A stretch of 64,000 bases of DNA from Planosporangium thailandense (lineage in GTDB: Bacteria; Actinomycetota; Actinomycetes; Mycobacteriales; Micromonosporaceae), in NCBI RefSeq assembly GCF_011947195.1, contig NZ_JAATVY010000007.1, positions 186,001 to 250,000 on the forward strand. The letters run 5' to 3'. The position numbers and the translations under genes are program-made. Of this stretch, positions 37,342 through 45,982 are shown piece by piece (position 1 is the first letter of the stretch; the number at the start of each line of letters is the position of its first letter). The notes below the pieces were generated by a model, which did not search any database, was not told where the DNA came from, and saw only the letters and a program-made list of their open reading frames with translations.

Positions 37342-37842
37342 ATGACAACACGGCACATGCTCCGGAACTGCCGAGCGATCGTCGATTCGCTCACCCTGCC
37401 GCGGCCGTTCTCCGTCGACGCCCTCCTCCGCGACCTCGCCGAGCAGCGAGGACGTCCGATCAAGCTGCATGTGCTGCCGAGCAGCATCATGACGAACGCC
37501 TGCGGCATATGGGTGTCGACAGCTACCGGTGACGAGATCTTCGTCGAAGAAGAGACAACGGCGTTTCACCGGGAACACATCATCCTGCACGAGGTGTGCC
37601 ACATACTGTGCGATCATCGCACGAACCACATGGACGACTCCGCCATGTTCTCCGACCTGCTCCCTGATCTCAATTCGGACCTGGTGAAGCGGCTCCTGGC
37701 ACGCACCAGCTACACGAGCCGACAGGAGCAGGAGGCCGAGCTTCTCGCCAGCCTCATCCATGCCACGGGGCGCAGCCGTTCCGGGCCGCCGTCACGCGGG
37801 GTACGTGGCGCACTGGAATTAGCTCTCGGAATTCGCGAGTAG
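37342..37842 (+). CDS. ImmA/IrrE-type metallopeptidase
   Basis: The protein of 166 residues has the zinc motif HEVCH (His83, Glu84, His87 from this start), with further acidic residues in SRQEQEAELLA. This is the core of COG2856 proteases that cleave XRE-type repressors. I chose the ATG at 37342 because GAGGA is 12 bases upstream; an ATG at 37330 abuts that site. It lies between the XRE gene and the membrane protein, so all three and the methyltransferase may form a signalling operon. Confidence 0.85.
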   Translation: MTTRHMLRNCRAIVDSLTLPRPFSVDALLRDLAEQRGRPIKLHVLPSSIMTNACGIWVSTATGDEIFVEEETTAFHREHIILHEVCHILCDHRTNHMDDSAMFSDLLPDLNSDLVKRLLARTSYTSRQEQEAELLASLIHATGRSRSGPPSRGVRGALELALGIRE

Positions 37843-37848
37843 GAGACG

Positions 37849-39057
37849 ATGAGCATCTCTTCGGTCTACAGGTTCGGCACCGATGTGGAACTGATCGGCG
37901 CGGCTGCGCTCTGGCTGGTGCTGATTTTGCGAATTCCCTCCGCCCGTCGCTCCCGCCAGCAACGGATGCTGTTGTTCGCCGCGGCGGGTCTCGCCGGGTC
38001 CATCACCGTCTACCTCGACCCCGTGTCCGCCGCGCTCAAGGGGACGTTCGTCTTCGCCGAGAGCTGCGGCCTGTTCATGAACATCTGGGGGGTACTCAGC
38101 TCGGCGCTGATTCTGGACTTCGTCCTGGCCGCGACCTCCGGCCGCCGGGCTCGATTGATCTACCTCCTCACGGCCGCGGTGACCGCGACACTGATCGTTC
38201 TGAACTTCACGATCGCGCCCCACTCCGGGTGCGTCACCTCGGTGGTCGTGCCGTGGTACAGCCCATTCTGGTGGCTGCTGATCTTCACGCACCTGGTCGC
38301 GACGGTGCCGTGCGCGGCCCTGTGCGCGCGCTACAGCTACCAGGCGCGGGAAGACCGCAGCCTCAGGACCGGACTCCTGCTGCTCGCAGCGGGCTTCGCC
38401 TCCTCGACGTTGTTCTGGTCGGTGGTCCTCGGGTTCCTACTCACCCGCCTGCCCTGGCTCGGCGCCATCTTCCCCCTCAACATCGGAGTCACGGCCTGGC
38501 TGATGACCGCAGGCGTGTCCCTCCCCCTGATGCTTTCGCTGTACCGCCAGACCTGGAACGCCATCGCGCTGTGGCGCCTCTGGCCGCTGTGGCGCGATCT
38601 CATCGAATCGGTTCCGCACGTCGCGCTGGACAAGCCGGGAGCGCGAATCCGCCAACTGCTCGGGCGGCCAGGCTCCGTCTACCTGCGCCTCTATCGGGTC
38701 GTGATCGAGATCCGGGACGCCATGCTGGTCTTGAGCGATTACACAGGCGCCGAGGACGTGGCCCGTGCCCGTGCCCACGTGGCCGGATGCGACCTGTCGG
38801 AAGACGAGGTCGACGCAGCGATCACCGCGTGCTGGTTGGAGCGCGCCAGGCAGAACCGGGCGAACGGCGTCGCCCGCGGGCACGGTGCGGCCGCTTTCAC
38901 CGCCCAGCAGGGCGACGACCTCCCCAGCGAGGTCCACTCGTTGGTCAAGGTCCAGCGCGCCCGCAGGTCGCCGCTGGTCCGCTCGTTCATATCACCCCAG
39001 GCCGACGCGAAAGACCAGCCGGCCGGGCGCGTCCAGCCCGAAACGACGAGGAGTTGA
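37849..39057 (+). CDS. MAB_1171c-like seven-helix membrane protein
   Basis: This 402-residue protein has about seven membrane helices in the first 240 residues and a hydrophilic cytoplasmic C-terminal region with helical segments. The seven-helix plus soluble tail layout matches the MAB_1171c/DUF6545 family, which in actinobacteria often follows XRE and ImmA genes; this family link is from recognition, not a search. It starts six bases past the peptidase stop and is followed by the methyltransferase ten bases on, so the three genes are probably one transcript. Function unknown. Confidence 0.78.
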   Translation: MSISSVYRFGTDVELIGAAALWLVLILRIPSARRSRQQRMLLFAAAGLAGSITVYLDPVSAALKGTFVFAESCGLFMNIWGVLSSALILDFVLAATSGRRARLIYLLTAAVTATLIVLNFTIAPHSGCVTSVVVPWYSPFWWLLIFTHLVATVPCAALCARYSYQAREDRSLRTGLLLLAAGFASSTLFWSVVLGFLLTRLPWLGAIFPLNIGVTAWLMTAGVSLPLMLSLYRQTWNAIALWRLWPLWRDLIESVPHVALDKPGARIRQLLGRPGSVYLRLYRVVIEIRDAMLVLSDYTGAEDVARARAHVAGCDLSEDEVDAAITACWLERARQNRANGVARGHGAAAFTAQQGDDLPSEVHSLVKVQRARRSPLVRSFISPQADAKDQPAGRVQPETTRS

Positions 39058-39067
39058 CGAGCCACCG

Positions 39068-39862
39068 ATGACAGACCAGTCCGTAGTTGACGGCGGGTAC
39101 AGCACCGGTATGCACAGCAAGGATTCGCCCGGCGAACGGGATCGGTTGGATGCCATACAGCGCAATGTCGACGGCTTCACCATGAAGATCATCGAAGAAC
39201 TGGGCGTCGAGCCGTCCTCCCACTGCCTGGAACTGGGCGCGGGAGCCGGGTCGATCGCGTACTGGCTGGCCGACAGGTGCGCGGACGGCCGTGTGGTCGC
39301 CGTTGACATCGACACCCGGTACCTGGACCCGCATCGTGCCCGCAACCTGGAGATTCAACAGGCCGACATCACCGCCGACACCTACGACCCGGGCCGGTTC
39401 GACCTGATCCACGCGCGTTACCTGCTATGCCACCTGCCCGAGCGCGATGCGGTTGTCGCGCGGGCCGCCACGTGGCTCAAGCCGGGCGGATGGCTGGTCC
39501 TCGAGGAGCCGTACCATCTCCCGGCAGACACGTCACCCTTCCCGCTGGTCCGCCACCTCATGGCGGCCTACCAGCAGAAGTACGCCTCGCACGGCGCCGA
39601 CCTGACCTGGGCGCGAAGTATCCCGGCCGCGCTGGCGAGGAACGGACTGACCGAGGTGTCCTTCACCGGCAACCTCGGTTGCATGGGCTGTCTCGGAAGG
39701 GACCGATGGGCTCCTCTCATCAAGCAGGCCGGCCCGTCTCTCGTCGCGGACAACCTCGTCACGGAAGCCGAACTCGCCCAGTTCTTCACGCTGCTCGAGG
39801 ATCCTGAGTTCGTCGACATCCCGCAGGTGACGATCTCGGGTTGGGGACGCCGGCCGACGTGA
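39068..39862 (+). CDS. SAM-dependent methyltransferase
   Basis: This 264-residue class I methyltransferase has the SAM motif LELGAGAGSIAYWLA, the acidic end of strand 2 (VAVDIDTRYL), and the post-motif FDLIHARYLLCHLPERDAVV. The substrate is not apparent. It is the last gene of the XRE-ImmA-membrane protein module and is followed by a strong hairpin. A small-molecule substrate seems likely from the fold. Confidence 0.88.
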   Translation: MTDQSVVDGGYSTGMHSKDSPGERDRLDAIQRNVDGFTMKIIEELGVEPSSHCLELGAGAGSIAYWLADRCADGRVVAVDIDTRYLDPHRARNLEIQQADITADTYDPGRFDLIHARYLLCHLPERDAVVARAATWLKPGGWLVLEEPYHLPADTSPFPLVRHLMAAYQQKYASHGADLTWARSIPAALARNGLTEVSFTGNLGCMGCLGRDRWAPLIKQAGPSLVADNLVTEAELAQFFTLLEDPEFVDIPQVTISGWGRRPT

Positions 39863-39908
39863 CCGTCCCAGTGAAGACTGAGCCTCCGCAACCCGCGCCC
39901 TGCCCGTC

Positions 39909-39938
39909 CACGGATGCGCCCAGGTCGGCGCATCCGTG
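39909..39938 (+). terminator. Hairpin terminator after the methyltransferase
   Basis: Arms CACGGATGCGCC (39909-39920) and GGCGCATCCGTG (39927-39938) pair perfectly around a six-base loop CAGGTC. It lies 46 bases past the methyltransferase stop and probably ends the XRE-ImmA module. Confidence 0.75.
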
Positions 39939-39979
39939 AACGGGCGCGCCCGCCTGTCGTACCCCACGATGGACGGGTG

Positions 39980-40384
39980 ATGTTGTGCTGGCCGACCCTA
40001 CGGCGGGAGATGAGTGTCTCGGGTCCGCGCACCGCCGATGACGTCTGGGACCGCTACGTCCGGCCCCGACGATGGCCGGAGTGGTCCCCGCAGATCCGCT
40101 CGGTCGACTACCCACGCGATCGGCTGGCGCCGGGAACGTGCGGCGTCGTGCACGGACCTGTGGGAATTCCGATCCACTTTCAGGTCATCGATGTCTCGGA
40201 CTCCGGGCCGGTGCGCGCCTGGTCGTGGACAGCCTCAGTGGCCGGGGTGAAGTTGACCCTGTGGCACACCGTCGAGGCCACCGCGACCGGTACGAGGACC
40301 GGTCTGACGATCGACGGCTTTGCTCCCGCAGTGGCCGCCTACCTGCCGGCCGCTTGGTGGGCGTTGCGCCGGCTCGTGCACTGA
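39980..40384 (+). CDS. SRPBCC-fold protein (polyketide cyclase/dehydrase-like)
   Basis: This 134-residue protein has the sequence pattern of small START/SRPBCC proteins: an opening VWDRYVRPRRWPEWSPQIRSVDYP, the strand DRLAPGTCGVVHGPVGIPIHFQV, and a C-terminal helix. The fold binds hydrophobic ligands; the ligand is unknown. The start is uncertain (ATG 39980, or ATG 40010). It follows the module terminator, so it probably has its own promoter. Confidence 0.72.
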   Translation: MLCWPTLRREMSVSGPRTADDVWDRYVRPRRWPEWSPQIRSVDYPRDRLAPGTCGVVHGPVGIPIHFQVIDVSDSGPVRAWSWTASVAGVKLTLWHTVEATATGTRTGLTIDGFAPAVAAYLPAAWWALRRLVH

Positions 40385-40767
40385 CCCTGAACGCGCGGGC
40401 GGCCGAGCGCGAGAAGCGAGGACGCCGAGTTCACGCCTGGCGGTACGGTGCACCCGGTGCCCGCGGGTGTCGTGGAAGACGTGATCTCCGCACACTCCTT
40501 CGAAGAGATCGTGGCCCTTATCCGCGGCACGCAGAGGGGCGGTTCATTAGCAACTTTGCAGATCGTCCCGGCCGACCGGATCGCCGCCAAGCTGCGGCTC
40601 GTGCGGCGCCCGAATCCCCAGCGTCCTCTGGTTTCTTCCATGTGCGTCGCACCGCGGACCGCGCCGAAACGACGACCGCCTCGACGACACGCCCGGCCCG
40701 CGCTGCCGTCAGCGCGCAACTCCGGCGATCACTACGCCCAGCCATCGACGACGGTTGCGATCTGCGG
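40385..40767. other. Intergenic region between convergent genes
   Basis: No convincing gene. The plus-strand frame at 40448-40840 runs into the end of the oxidoreductase gene, has no family I recognise and no ribosome site. No clear hairpin seen. Confidence 0.4.
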
Positions 40768-42387
40768 TCAACCGCTGCCGAGCAGGGCGCGCAGGCGTTC
40801 GAGTGGATTGCGGTGGAGCAGTCGCGTCGCGACGATGTGACCGGACGCGCCGGACAGTCCCGGACCGGGGTGGGTCGCGGCCCCGATGTGCCAGAGCGCC
40901 TCGACCGGTGTCTGATGGCCCGACGGAAGTGGCAGCGGCCGCCACAGCAGGAACTGGTCGAGCGTGCAGGCCCCGGAGTACGGGTCACCGTGCACCAGGT
41001 TGGGGTTCTCCCGTTCCAGGTCGGCGGGGCTGAGCACGGCGCGGGCCAGCACCGCCCGGTCGAGGTTGGTCACCTGCTCGCCGAGCTGGGCCAGCACCCG
41101 GTCGGCGTACGCCTCGACCAGCCGTTGCGTCCACGTGCCGTCGCCGACGTCCAGTTCGCCACCGGCGTCCGCGGTCGGCCGGTACGGGGTCTCCAGCAGC
41201 TGGATCCACAGCACCGCGCCGCCGTCGGGTGCCCGCGACGGATCGAGCACCGTCGGCTGCCCCGCCGCGATCGACGGCCGGGCCGGCAGCACACCGCGCC
41301 CCGCCTCGCCGACGGCCTTGCGCACCCCGTCGAGGCCCGGCGTCACGTGTACCAGGGGCACCCCATCGAGCCGGCTGTCGCGCCAGCGCAGCGGTTCGCG
41401 CAGCGCCGCGTGGATCTGCATGTCACCGCGTCCCCACCGGTAGCGCTTCGCGGCTTCCCGGACCGCCGACGGCAGCGCGACGTCACGTAGCAGCCCGAGG
41501 TACAGCGCCTGCGGCGTCGTGCTGGCCAGCACCGCCCGCCGCGCGCCGTAGCCGGTCGCGTCGGCGGTCACCACCGCCACCGCACGCCCGTCTCGCACCA
41601 CGATCCGGTCCACGGCGGCGCCGGTGTGCAGCTCGCCCCCGTTTTCGCGCACGACGGACGCCAGCGCCTCCACCAGGGTGACGCCTCCACCGACCGGTAC
41701 GGGCAGGCCGCCCTGGACCGTCGCCGAGACGATCACCTTGAGGATGAGCGCCGACCCGGTGTCGTCCGGACCCATACCGTTGTGGTTGATCCACGGCGCG
41801 AACAGCGCCCGCGCCGGCTCGCCGCGGAAGGTCCGCTGCAGCCAGGTGGTCGCCGGCTCGAGCGCCGACTGGACAAAGGCCAGCGACCCGCGGACCTTCA
41901 TCGACAACAGCGCCCGCAACCCGAGCCGCACCCCCGCCGTGGACCACAGCTCCGCGCCGAGCGCCCCGAAGGCGAGCCTCGACACGGCGGCGAACTCGCC
42001 CATCTCCCGCCGCCACGCCGCGCCGTCGCCGTCGGCGCACCGGTCCAGCTCGGCGACCAGGGCCGCCTCATCGGTACTCAGCACGGCCGCCGCACCGGTC
42101 GCAGTCGCGACGCCGGTCGGGGTGGCGGTGTTGCGGTAGACCAGACCTCGCCGGTCGAGTTCGTGCTTGAGGTCCGCGTACGCCGGCCCGCCGACGAACA
42201 GCGGATGCCAGCAGGAGAAGACCTCGTGCCGGTACCCGGGCGCGGTCAGCTCGGCTGTCCGGATCGCACCGCCGAGCACCGCGCTCGCCTCGAGCACCAC
42301 GACGTCCCAGCCGGCACGGCTGAGCATCGCCGCCGCAACGAGCCCGTTGATCCCGCTGCCGATGACGATCGCGTCGCAGACCCGCAT
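40768..42387 (-). CDS. CrtI/phytoene desaturase-like FAD oxidoreductase
   Basis: This 539-residue flavoprotein starts with the ADP-binding fingerprint AIVIGSGINGLVAAAMLSRAG and the VVVLEASAVLGGAIRT extension of carotenoid-desaturase-like enzymes. The C-terminal block WHIGAATHPGPGLSGASGHIVATRLL is the matching family end. Related enzymes include phytoene desaturases and retinol saturases; no other carotenoid gene is beside it, so the substrate is open. It is convergent with the SRPBCC gene. Confidence 0.9.
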   Translation of the reverse strand: MRVCDAIVIGSGINGLVAAAMLSRAGWDVVVLEASAVLGGAIRTAELTAPGYRHEVFSCWHPLFVGGPAYADLKHELDRRGLVYRNTATPTGVATATGAAAVLSTDEAALVAELDRCADGDGAAWRREMGEFAAVSRLAFGALGAELWSTAGVRLGLRALLSMKVRGSLAFVQSALEPATTWLQRTFRGEPARALFAPWINHNGMGPDDTGSALILKVIVSATVQGGLPVPVGGGVTLVEALASVVRENGGELHTGAAVDRIVVRDGRAVAVVTADATGYGARRAVLASTTPQALYLGLLRDVALPSAVREAAKRYRWGRGDMQIHAALREPLRWRDSRLDGVPLVHVTPGLDGVRKAVGEAGRGVLPARPSIAAGQPTVLDPSRAPDGGAVLWIQLLETPYRPTADAGGELDVGDGTWTQRLVEAYADRVLAQLGEQVTNLDRAVLARAVLSPADLERENPNLVHGDPYSGACTLDQFLLWRPLPLPSGHQTPVEALWHIGAATHPGPGLSGASGHIVATRLLHRNPLERLRALLGSG

Positions 42388-42735
42388 GACCAGGTCCTTC
42401 CCCTCGACAGCCGATCCACCCCCCGAACCCCGCTCGAGCCACCGACTTCCCGAGTGCGCGACCCGGTGGGCAAATGACCCAGGCCACGCCTGAACAGCGA
42501 TCGGCCTTCATGGCCGACCGACCGAGCGCCGAGGGACACGAACCAGCCGGCGGTACCGCCAAGGCGCACGCTGCGATGCTGAACTGCCTCAAGGCCGCCA
42601 CCGACGTACCGCGTAACGCGTACCGCTGTCGCCGTACGCGTCGGCGCCGAGGCCCGCCGCTCTTCCCCGTACGCGTCGGACAAGAGCGCCTCCCAGCCGA
42701 CCATCTGCCACTGGCCGCCGCGATGGCCGGTCGGT
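42388..42735. other. Intergenic region upstream of the CrtI-like gene
   Basis: This gap separates the end of the XRE transmembrane gene from the start of the CrtI-like gene, both on the minus strand. It likely contains the promoter of the CrtI-like gene. No gene or strong repeat was found. Confidence 0.4.
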
Positions 42736-43956
42736 TCAGCGGTTGGGGTACCGGCAGGCCGCCCGACCAGCCGCGTCGAGCTGCGGCGGAGGCTGCGTCG
42801 ATGGCGTCAGCTCGCCGGAGCCGCCACCCGTCGTCACCTTGACATCCATCGCCTTGGTCGGTCCTTCGCCGCCCAGGCAGGCTACGGCGGCCAGGGCGAC
42901 CTGTTCACCCGGGTGGAGCACCGCCCGCAGCGGGCCCGGTCGCCACGCCGCCTCGAAGGCCGGTGCGCCGGTGACGGCCAGCCCGACCTGGTGCCACTCT
43001 CGACGCTCCGGCTGGTCGGAGTCGGCCGCGTAGTAGGCGGCGAAGCCCACCAGATCGACGTGCCGGCCGGTGGCCTGCAGGCGTAGGCTGCCGGGCTCAC
43101 CGGGGTCGGGAGCGCCGGTGAGGCTGACGGCGTCGGGGGCCGGTCGCTCCCGGGGACAGTGCGACAGCCGCAGGTCTGCCGGCGGGTTGCCGTGGACCAC
43201 GGCAGACGCGATGACCCCGCCCCCGTCAACGGTGAACCACCGGACGTCCGGTATCCCGGCTGTCGGGTCGTTCGCCTTCTCACCGATGCAGAAGCCGGTG
43301 AATCCGACGGCGCACCCGGGCGGCACGGTCGACAGCACCGGCGCGTCGAGCGCGGCGCCGTTGCGGATCCGCGTCCCGCTGGCGTACGTGGTGCCGATGA
43401 ATCGTGCCGAGCGTCGTACCTCGGGGCAGCCCGGGGCTGGCGCGGCCGTCGGCGTGGCGGTGCGGGCTCGGGAGGTCACCGCGTGGATGACCACTGCGAT
43501 GGCGAGGGCCGCCAGCGCGCCCAGGGCCGCTACCAGGGCGACGACCCGCCCGGGCCAGCGCCGGCCCGCCCGGTCCGGTGACGGCGCGGCAGGCTCGGGG
43601 GGCACGGCGCGGCCCGCGTGCTCGGCAGGCTCGGGGGGCACGGCGCCGTCCGCGTGCTCGGGGGGCCCTGCGGGCGTGACGGGCTCCGGTCTCAGGGCGG
43701 CGTCGAGTTCGATCCACCGCTCCCGCCACAGGTCCGGATCGCCGCCGCAGGCGCCGACGAAGGCGAGCACGACGTCCAGGCTCGGCTTGCGCGTCCCACC
43801 CGCGGCCTCCGACAGTGTGGTCGCACTGTACCCGGCGGCCTTCGCCAGCGCCCGGTAGGTCGGATTTCCAGCTTCCACGCGTAGTTTGCGCAGCTCCTGC
43901 GCGAAGCGTGGCAGCGGCCCAGCGGTGGGATCGATCGGCCGTTCCTGGCGAGCCAC
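42736..43956 (-). CDS. Membrane-anchored XRE regulator with extracellular SH3-like domain
   Basis: This 406-residue protein has a cytoplasmic helix-turn-helix (FAQELRKLRVEAGNPTYRALAK, then GYSATTLSEAAGGTRKPSL) and a Pro/Glu linker containing a duplicated 12-residue unit. A membrane helix at about residues 140-160 follows, and then an outside domain of 230 residues. The segment IRNGAALDAPVLSTVPPGCAVGF resembles a bacterial SH3-like wall-binding domain. The GTG start at 43956 has AAAGGA six bases before it. An inverted repeat overlaps its promoter, which suggests self-control. It may sense the cell wall and control the adjacent exported-protein operon. Confidence 0.75.
   Translation of the reverse strand: MARQERPIDPTAGPLPRFAQELRKLRVEAGNPTYRALAKAAGYSATTLSEAAGGTRKPSLDVVLAFVGACGGDPDLWRERWIELDAALRPEPVTPAGPPEHADGAVPPEPAEHAGRAVPPEPAAPSPDRAGRRWPGRVVALVAALGALAALAIAVVIHAVTSRARTATPTAAPAPGCPEVRRSARFIGTTYASGTRIRNGAALDAPVLSTVPPGCAVGFTGFCIGEKANDPTAGIPDVRWFTVDGGGVIASAVVHGNPPADLRLSHCPRERPAPDAVSLTGAPDPGEPGSLRLQATGRHVDLVGFAAYYAADSDQPERREWHQVGLAVTGAPAFEAAWRPGPLRAVLHPGEQVALAAVACLGGEGPTKAMDVKVTTGGGSGELTPSTQPPPQLDAAGRAACRYPNR
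43591..43662 (-). repeat. Two tandem 36-base units in the regulator linker
   Basis: Two copies, 43591-43626 and 43627-43662, differ by about three bases. Each encodes a 12-residue linker unit resembling AVPPEPAEHAGR. The copy number may vary between strains, and in-frame changes would alter linker length only. Confidence 0.8.
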
Positions 43957-43987
43957 ATCGCGTCCTTTCCATGCCGTGCCGCTGCCG

Positions 43988-44025
43988 GTCAATCAACTCC
44001 GGCCGATTGTACGGAATTGATTGAC
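43988..44025 (-). promoter_or_regulatory. Inverted-repeat operator flanking a TACAAT -10 box of the XRE regulator
   Basis: Reading the minus strand, TGTCAATCAATTCCG lies before TACAAT (44006-44011) and CGGAGTTGATTGACC lies after it; the arms are near-perfect inverted repeats (one mismatch over 14 bases). A repressor bound here would cover the promoter. The half-site TCAATCAACTCCG (43989-44001) recurs upstream of the exported-protein operon. Confidence 0.6.
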
Positions 44026-44080
44026 AGTCGCCGATCACCTGTCGGCAACCGCACAGTCCACAGAGGAGGAGAGATGAGGT

Positions 44081-44112
44081 CGGGGTGCCGGTAGGGACGT
44101 ACCGGCACCCCG
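44081..44112 (-). terminator. Hairpin terminator after the I36-SpoIID gene
   Basis: A 13-base perfect stem (CGGGGTGCCGGTA with its complement) has a six-base loop GGGACG. It lies just after the stop of the I36-SpoIID gene (44151) on the minus strand and ends the exported-protein operon. Confidence 0.8.
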
Positions 44113-44150
44113 AGATGAACGGCGGACCCACCCGGTGGGGCAGGTGACCG

Positions 44151-45083
44151 TCAGGAGAGGGCGATGTCCCGGTAGTAGTGGTGCAGGATCGTCCGGAAGT
44201 CCTTGCCCGCGGCCGCGAGGTCACGCGAGCCGTACTGCGACATCCAGTTCCCCTCCACCCAGCCACCGCAGGCGGTCGTCGTCGAGCAGTAGTGCGCCGC
44301 CAGGATGTTGCCGCTGCGCGTCATCCGGGTCGACCAGGTGCGGTCGACGGCAGACGACGTCGACGCCAGGGCCGACGACGGCTTGTACACCTGGTCGGCG
44401 GTGTCGTCCCGGACGTCGTAGCACTGCCCGCCCGGGGTCTTCCGGGTCGAGTGCAGCGCCCAGTACCAGGCGTAGCTCTTGACGGCGACGGCTCCGGCGT
44501 CCAACGAGGCGTTCGGCCAGCTCGGCACCCACTCATTCGGGAGGACGTTCTTGACGTACGTCTTGAAATCGACCCGGTCCACCTTCCCCAGACTGACCCG
44601 GTAGACCAGGATCGAGGTCGGCGGCGTGGTGTTGGTGCCGTCGGTCCTGCATCCCGTCGGCGGCGCCCCGCCCAGCAGCTCGTGCGAGGCGTTGTTGTTC
44701 TTCAGCGTGGCGTTCAGGTTGCCCTTCGCACCGGGCGCGAAGTCCTGGTAACTTCCGGCGAAGTTGCTGTTGAAGTAGACCCGCACCGTCTTGCTGGTGC
44801 GGTTCCACACCGACGCCGCGTTGTTCTTCACGCACAGGCCCTGGCCGTTGCCGGCGCCCTTGAACTCGTAGCAGGACGGCTGGGTGGTCCCGTAGTCGTC
44901 CTGGGAGTCGGTGAAGTCGGAGACCGAACCGGCCTGGTTGCTGTTGAAGTAGTAGCAGAACTCGCCGCTGTCGCAACTGCCGTCGCGGTCGGCGGCGAAT
45001 GCCACGCCGGGCACCACCGTGACGCCCGCGAGCGCCGCCACGACCACGGCGAGGATGCCGAATACCTTCCTGCGGATGTTCAT
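44151..45083 (-). CDS. Exported protein with I36-type domain and SpoIID-like domain
   Basis: This 310-residue protein starts with a Sec signal ending near AFA. The first module (DGSCDSGEFCYYFNSNQAGS to KGNLNATLKNNNASH) is a peptidase-inhibitor I36/crystallin-like domain. The second module is SpoIID-like: VDRVDFKTYVKNVLPNEWVPSW carries the expected acidic residue, then SLDAGAVAVKSYAWYWA and WMSQYGSRDLA. SpoIID cleaves glycan strands lacking peptides, so this is likely a wall hydrolase. The I36 module is about 85 percent identical to that of the next upstream gene. It is last in the operon. Confidence 0.82.
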   Translation of the reverse strand: MNIRRKVFGILAVVVAALAGVTVVPGVAFAADRDGSCDSGEFCYYFNSNQAGSVSDFTDSQDDYGTTQPSCYEFKGAGNGQGLCVKNNAASVWNRTSKTVRVYFNSNFAGSYQDFAPGAKGNLNATLKNNNASHELLGGAPPTGCRTDGTNTTPPTSILVYRVSLGKVDRVDFKTYVKNVLPNEWVPSWPNASLDAGAVAVKSYAWYWALHSTRKTPGGQCYDVRDDTADQVYKPSSALASTSSAVDRTWSTRMTRSGNILAAHYCSTTTACGGWVEGNWMSQYGSRDLAAAGKDFRTILHHYYRDIALS

Positions 45084-45097
45084 CTCTGCAACGCCCT

Positions 45098-45922
45098 TCA
45101 GAAGTGGAGCATCCACTGGAAGTCACGCTCGGCCTGGCTGACATGTACGTGCGAGCGCGTGCCGTACGCGTGCACGTTGTTCCAGTTGTATTCCTCGACA
45201 TCGAAGGAGCCGTCGCTGTAGACCTTGTTCACGTACGCGACGTGGCCGTACTGGCCGTGAGTGTCGTTGACCGCGATCGCGCCGACCTTCGGTGTCTTGT
45301 TGACCGTCACGCCGATGGCCCGGGCGGCGTTGTCCCAGTGCTCGGCGTTGCCCCAGGTGACTCCCCCGTAGGAGTTGCTGAAGTTCGGGACGCCGAGCCG
45401 GCTCGCGATCCGGTACGCGGCGAAGGCGGTGCAGTTGTTCTGCGCGAAGCCGCGCGGGTTGCCGTCGTAGTCGTTGCGCGGGGTCTGCGCGCCGCCGCCC
45501 CCGTTGCTGCCGATCATGTGCGAGGCGTTGTTGTTCTTCAGCGTGGCGTTGAGGTTGCCCTTGGCGCCGGCCGCGAACGACTGGCTCGCCCCGCCGTAGT
45601 TGCTGTTGAAGTACACGGTCACCGTCTTGCTGGTGCGGTTCCACACCGACGCCGCGGTGTTCTTCACGCACAGGCCCTGGCCGTTGCCGGCGCCCTTGAA
45701 CTCGTAGCAGGACGGCTGGGTCGCCCCGTAGTCGTCGACCGATCCGGTGAAGTCGGAGACCGAACCGGCCTGGTCGCTGTTGTAGTACAGGCAGAACTCA
45801 CCGCTGTCACAGACCCCGTCGCGGGACGCCGCGAGCGCGGGCGAACCGGTGGCCAGGAGGGAGGAGGTGGTGACGGCCAGCGCGGCGCCGGCGACGGTGA
45901 GAGCCTTGCGAAAGTTCAACAT
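45098..45922 (-). CDS. Exported protein with I36-type domain and CHAP amidase domain
   Basis: This 274-residue protein has a Sec signal (cut near ALAAS), an I36-type module, then a CHAP domain with the catalytic Cys164 (QNNCTAFAAYRI) and His227 (YGHVAYV). CHAP proteins cut peptide cross-links in peptidoglycan. I chose the ATG at 45922, where GAGGAAC sits just upstream; the frame runs to 45946. The next gene begins 14 bases after its stop, so the operon is tight. Confidence 0.88.
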   Translation of the reverse strand: MLNFRKALTVAGAALAVTTSSLLATGSPALAASRDGVCDSGEFCLYYNSDQAGSVSDFTGSVDDYGATQPSCYEFKGAGNGQGLCVKNTAASVWNRTSKTVTVYFNSNYGGASQSFAAGAKGNLNATLKNNNASHMIGSNGGGGAQTPRNDYDGNPRGFAQNNCTAFAAYRIASRLGVPNFSNSYGGVTWGNAEHWDNAARAIGVTVNKTPKVGAIAVNDTHGQYGHVAYVNKVYSDGSFDVEEYNWNNVHAYGTRSHVHVSQAERDFQWMLHF

Positions 45923-45982
45923 GGGGTTCCTCTTACGTAAGGTCATGAATGATCGGTGGTTCGGTGTGCCTCGGGCGCCGGA

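Noticed and set aside
40448-40840. Plus-strand frame in the gap after the SRPBCC gene
   Set aside because: No recognisable family, no ribosome site, and it runs into the oppositely oriented oxidoreductase gene.
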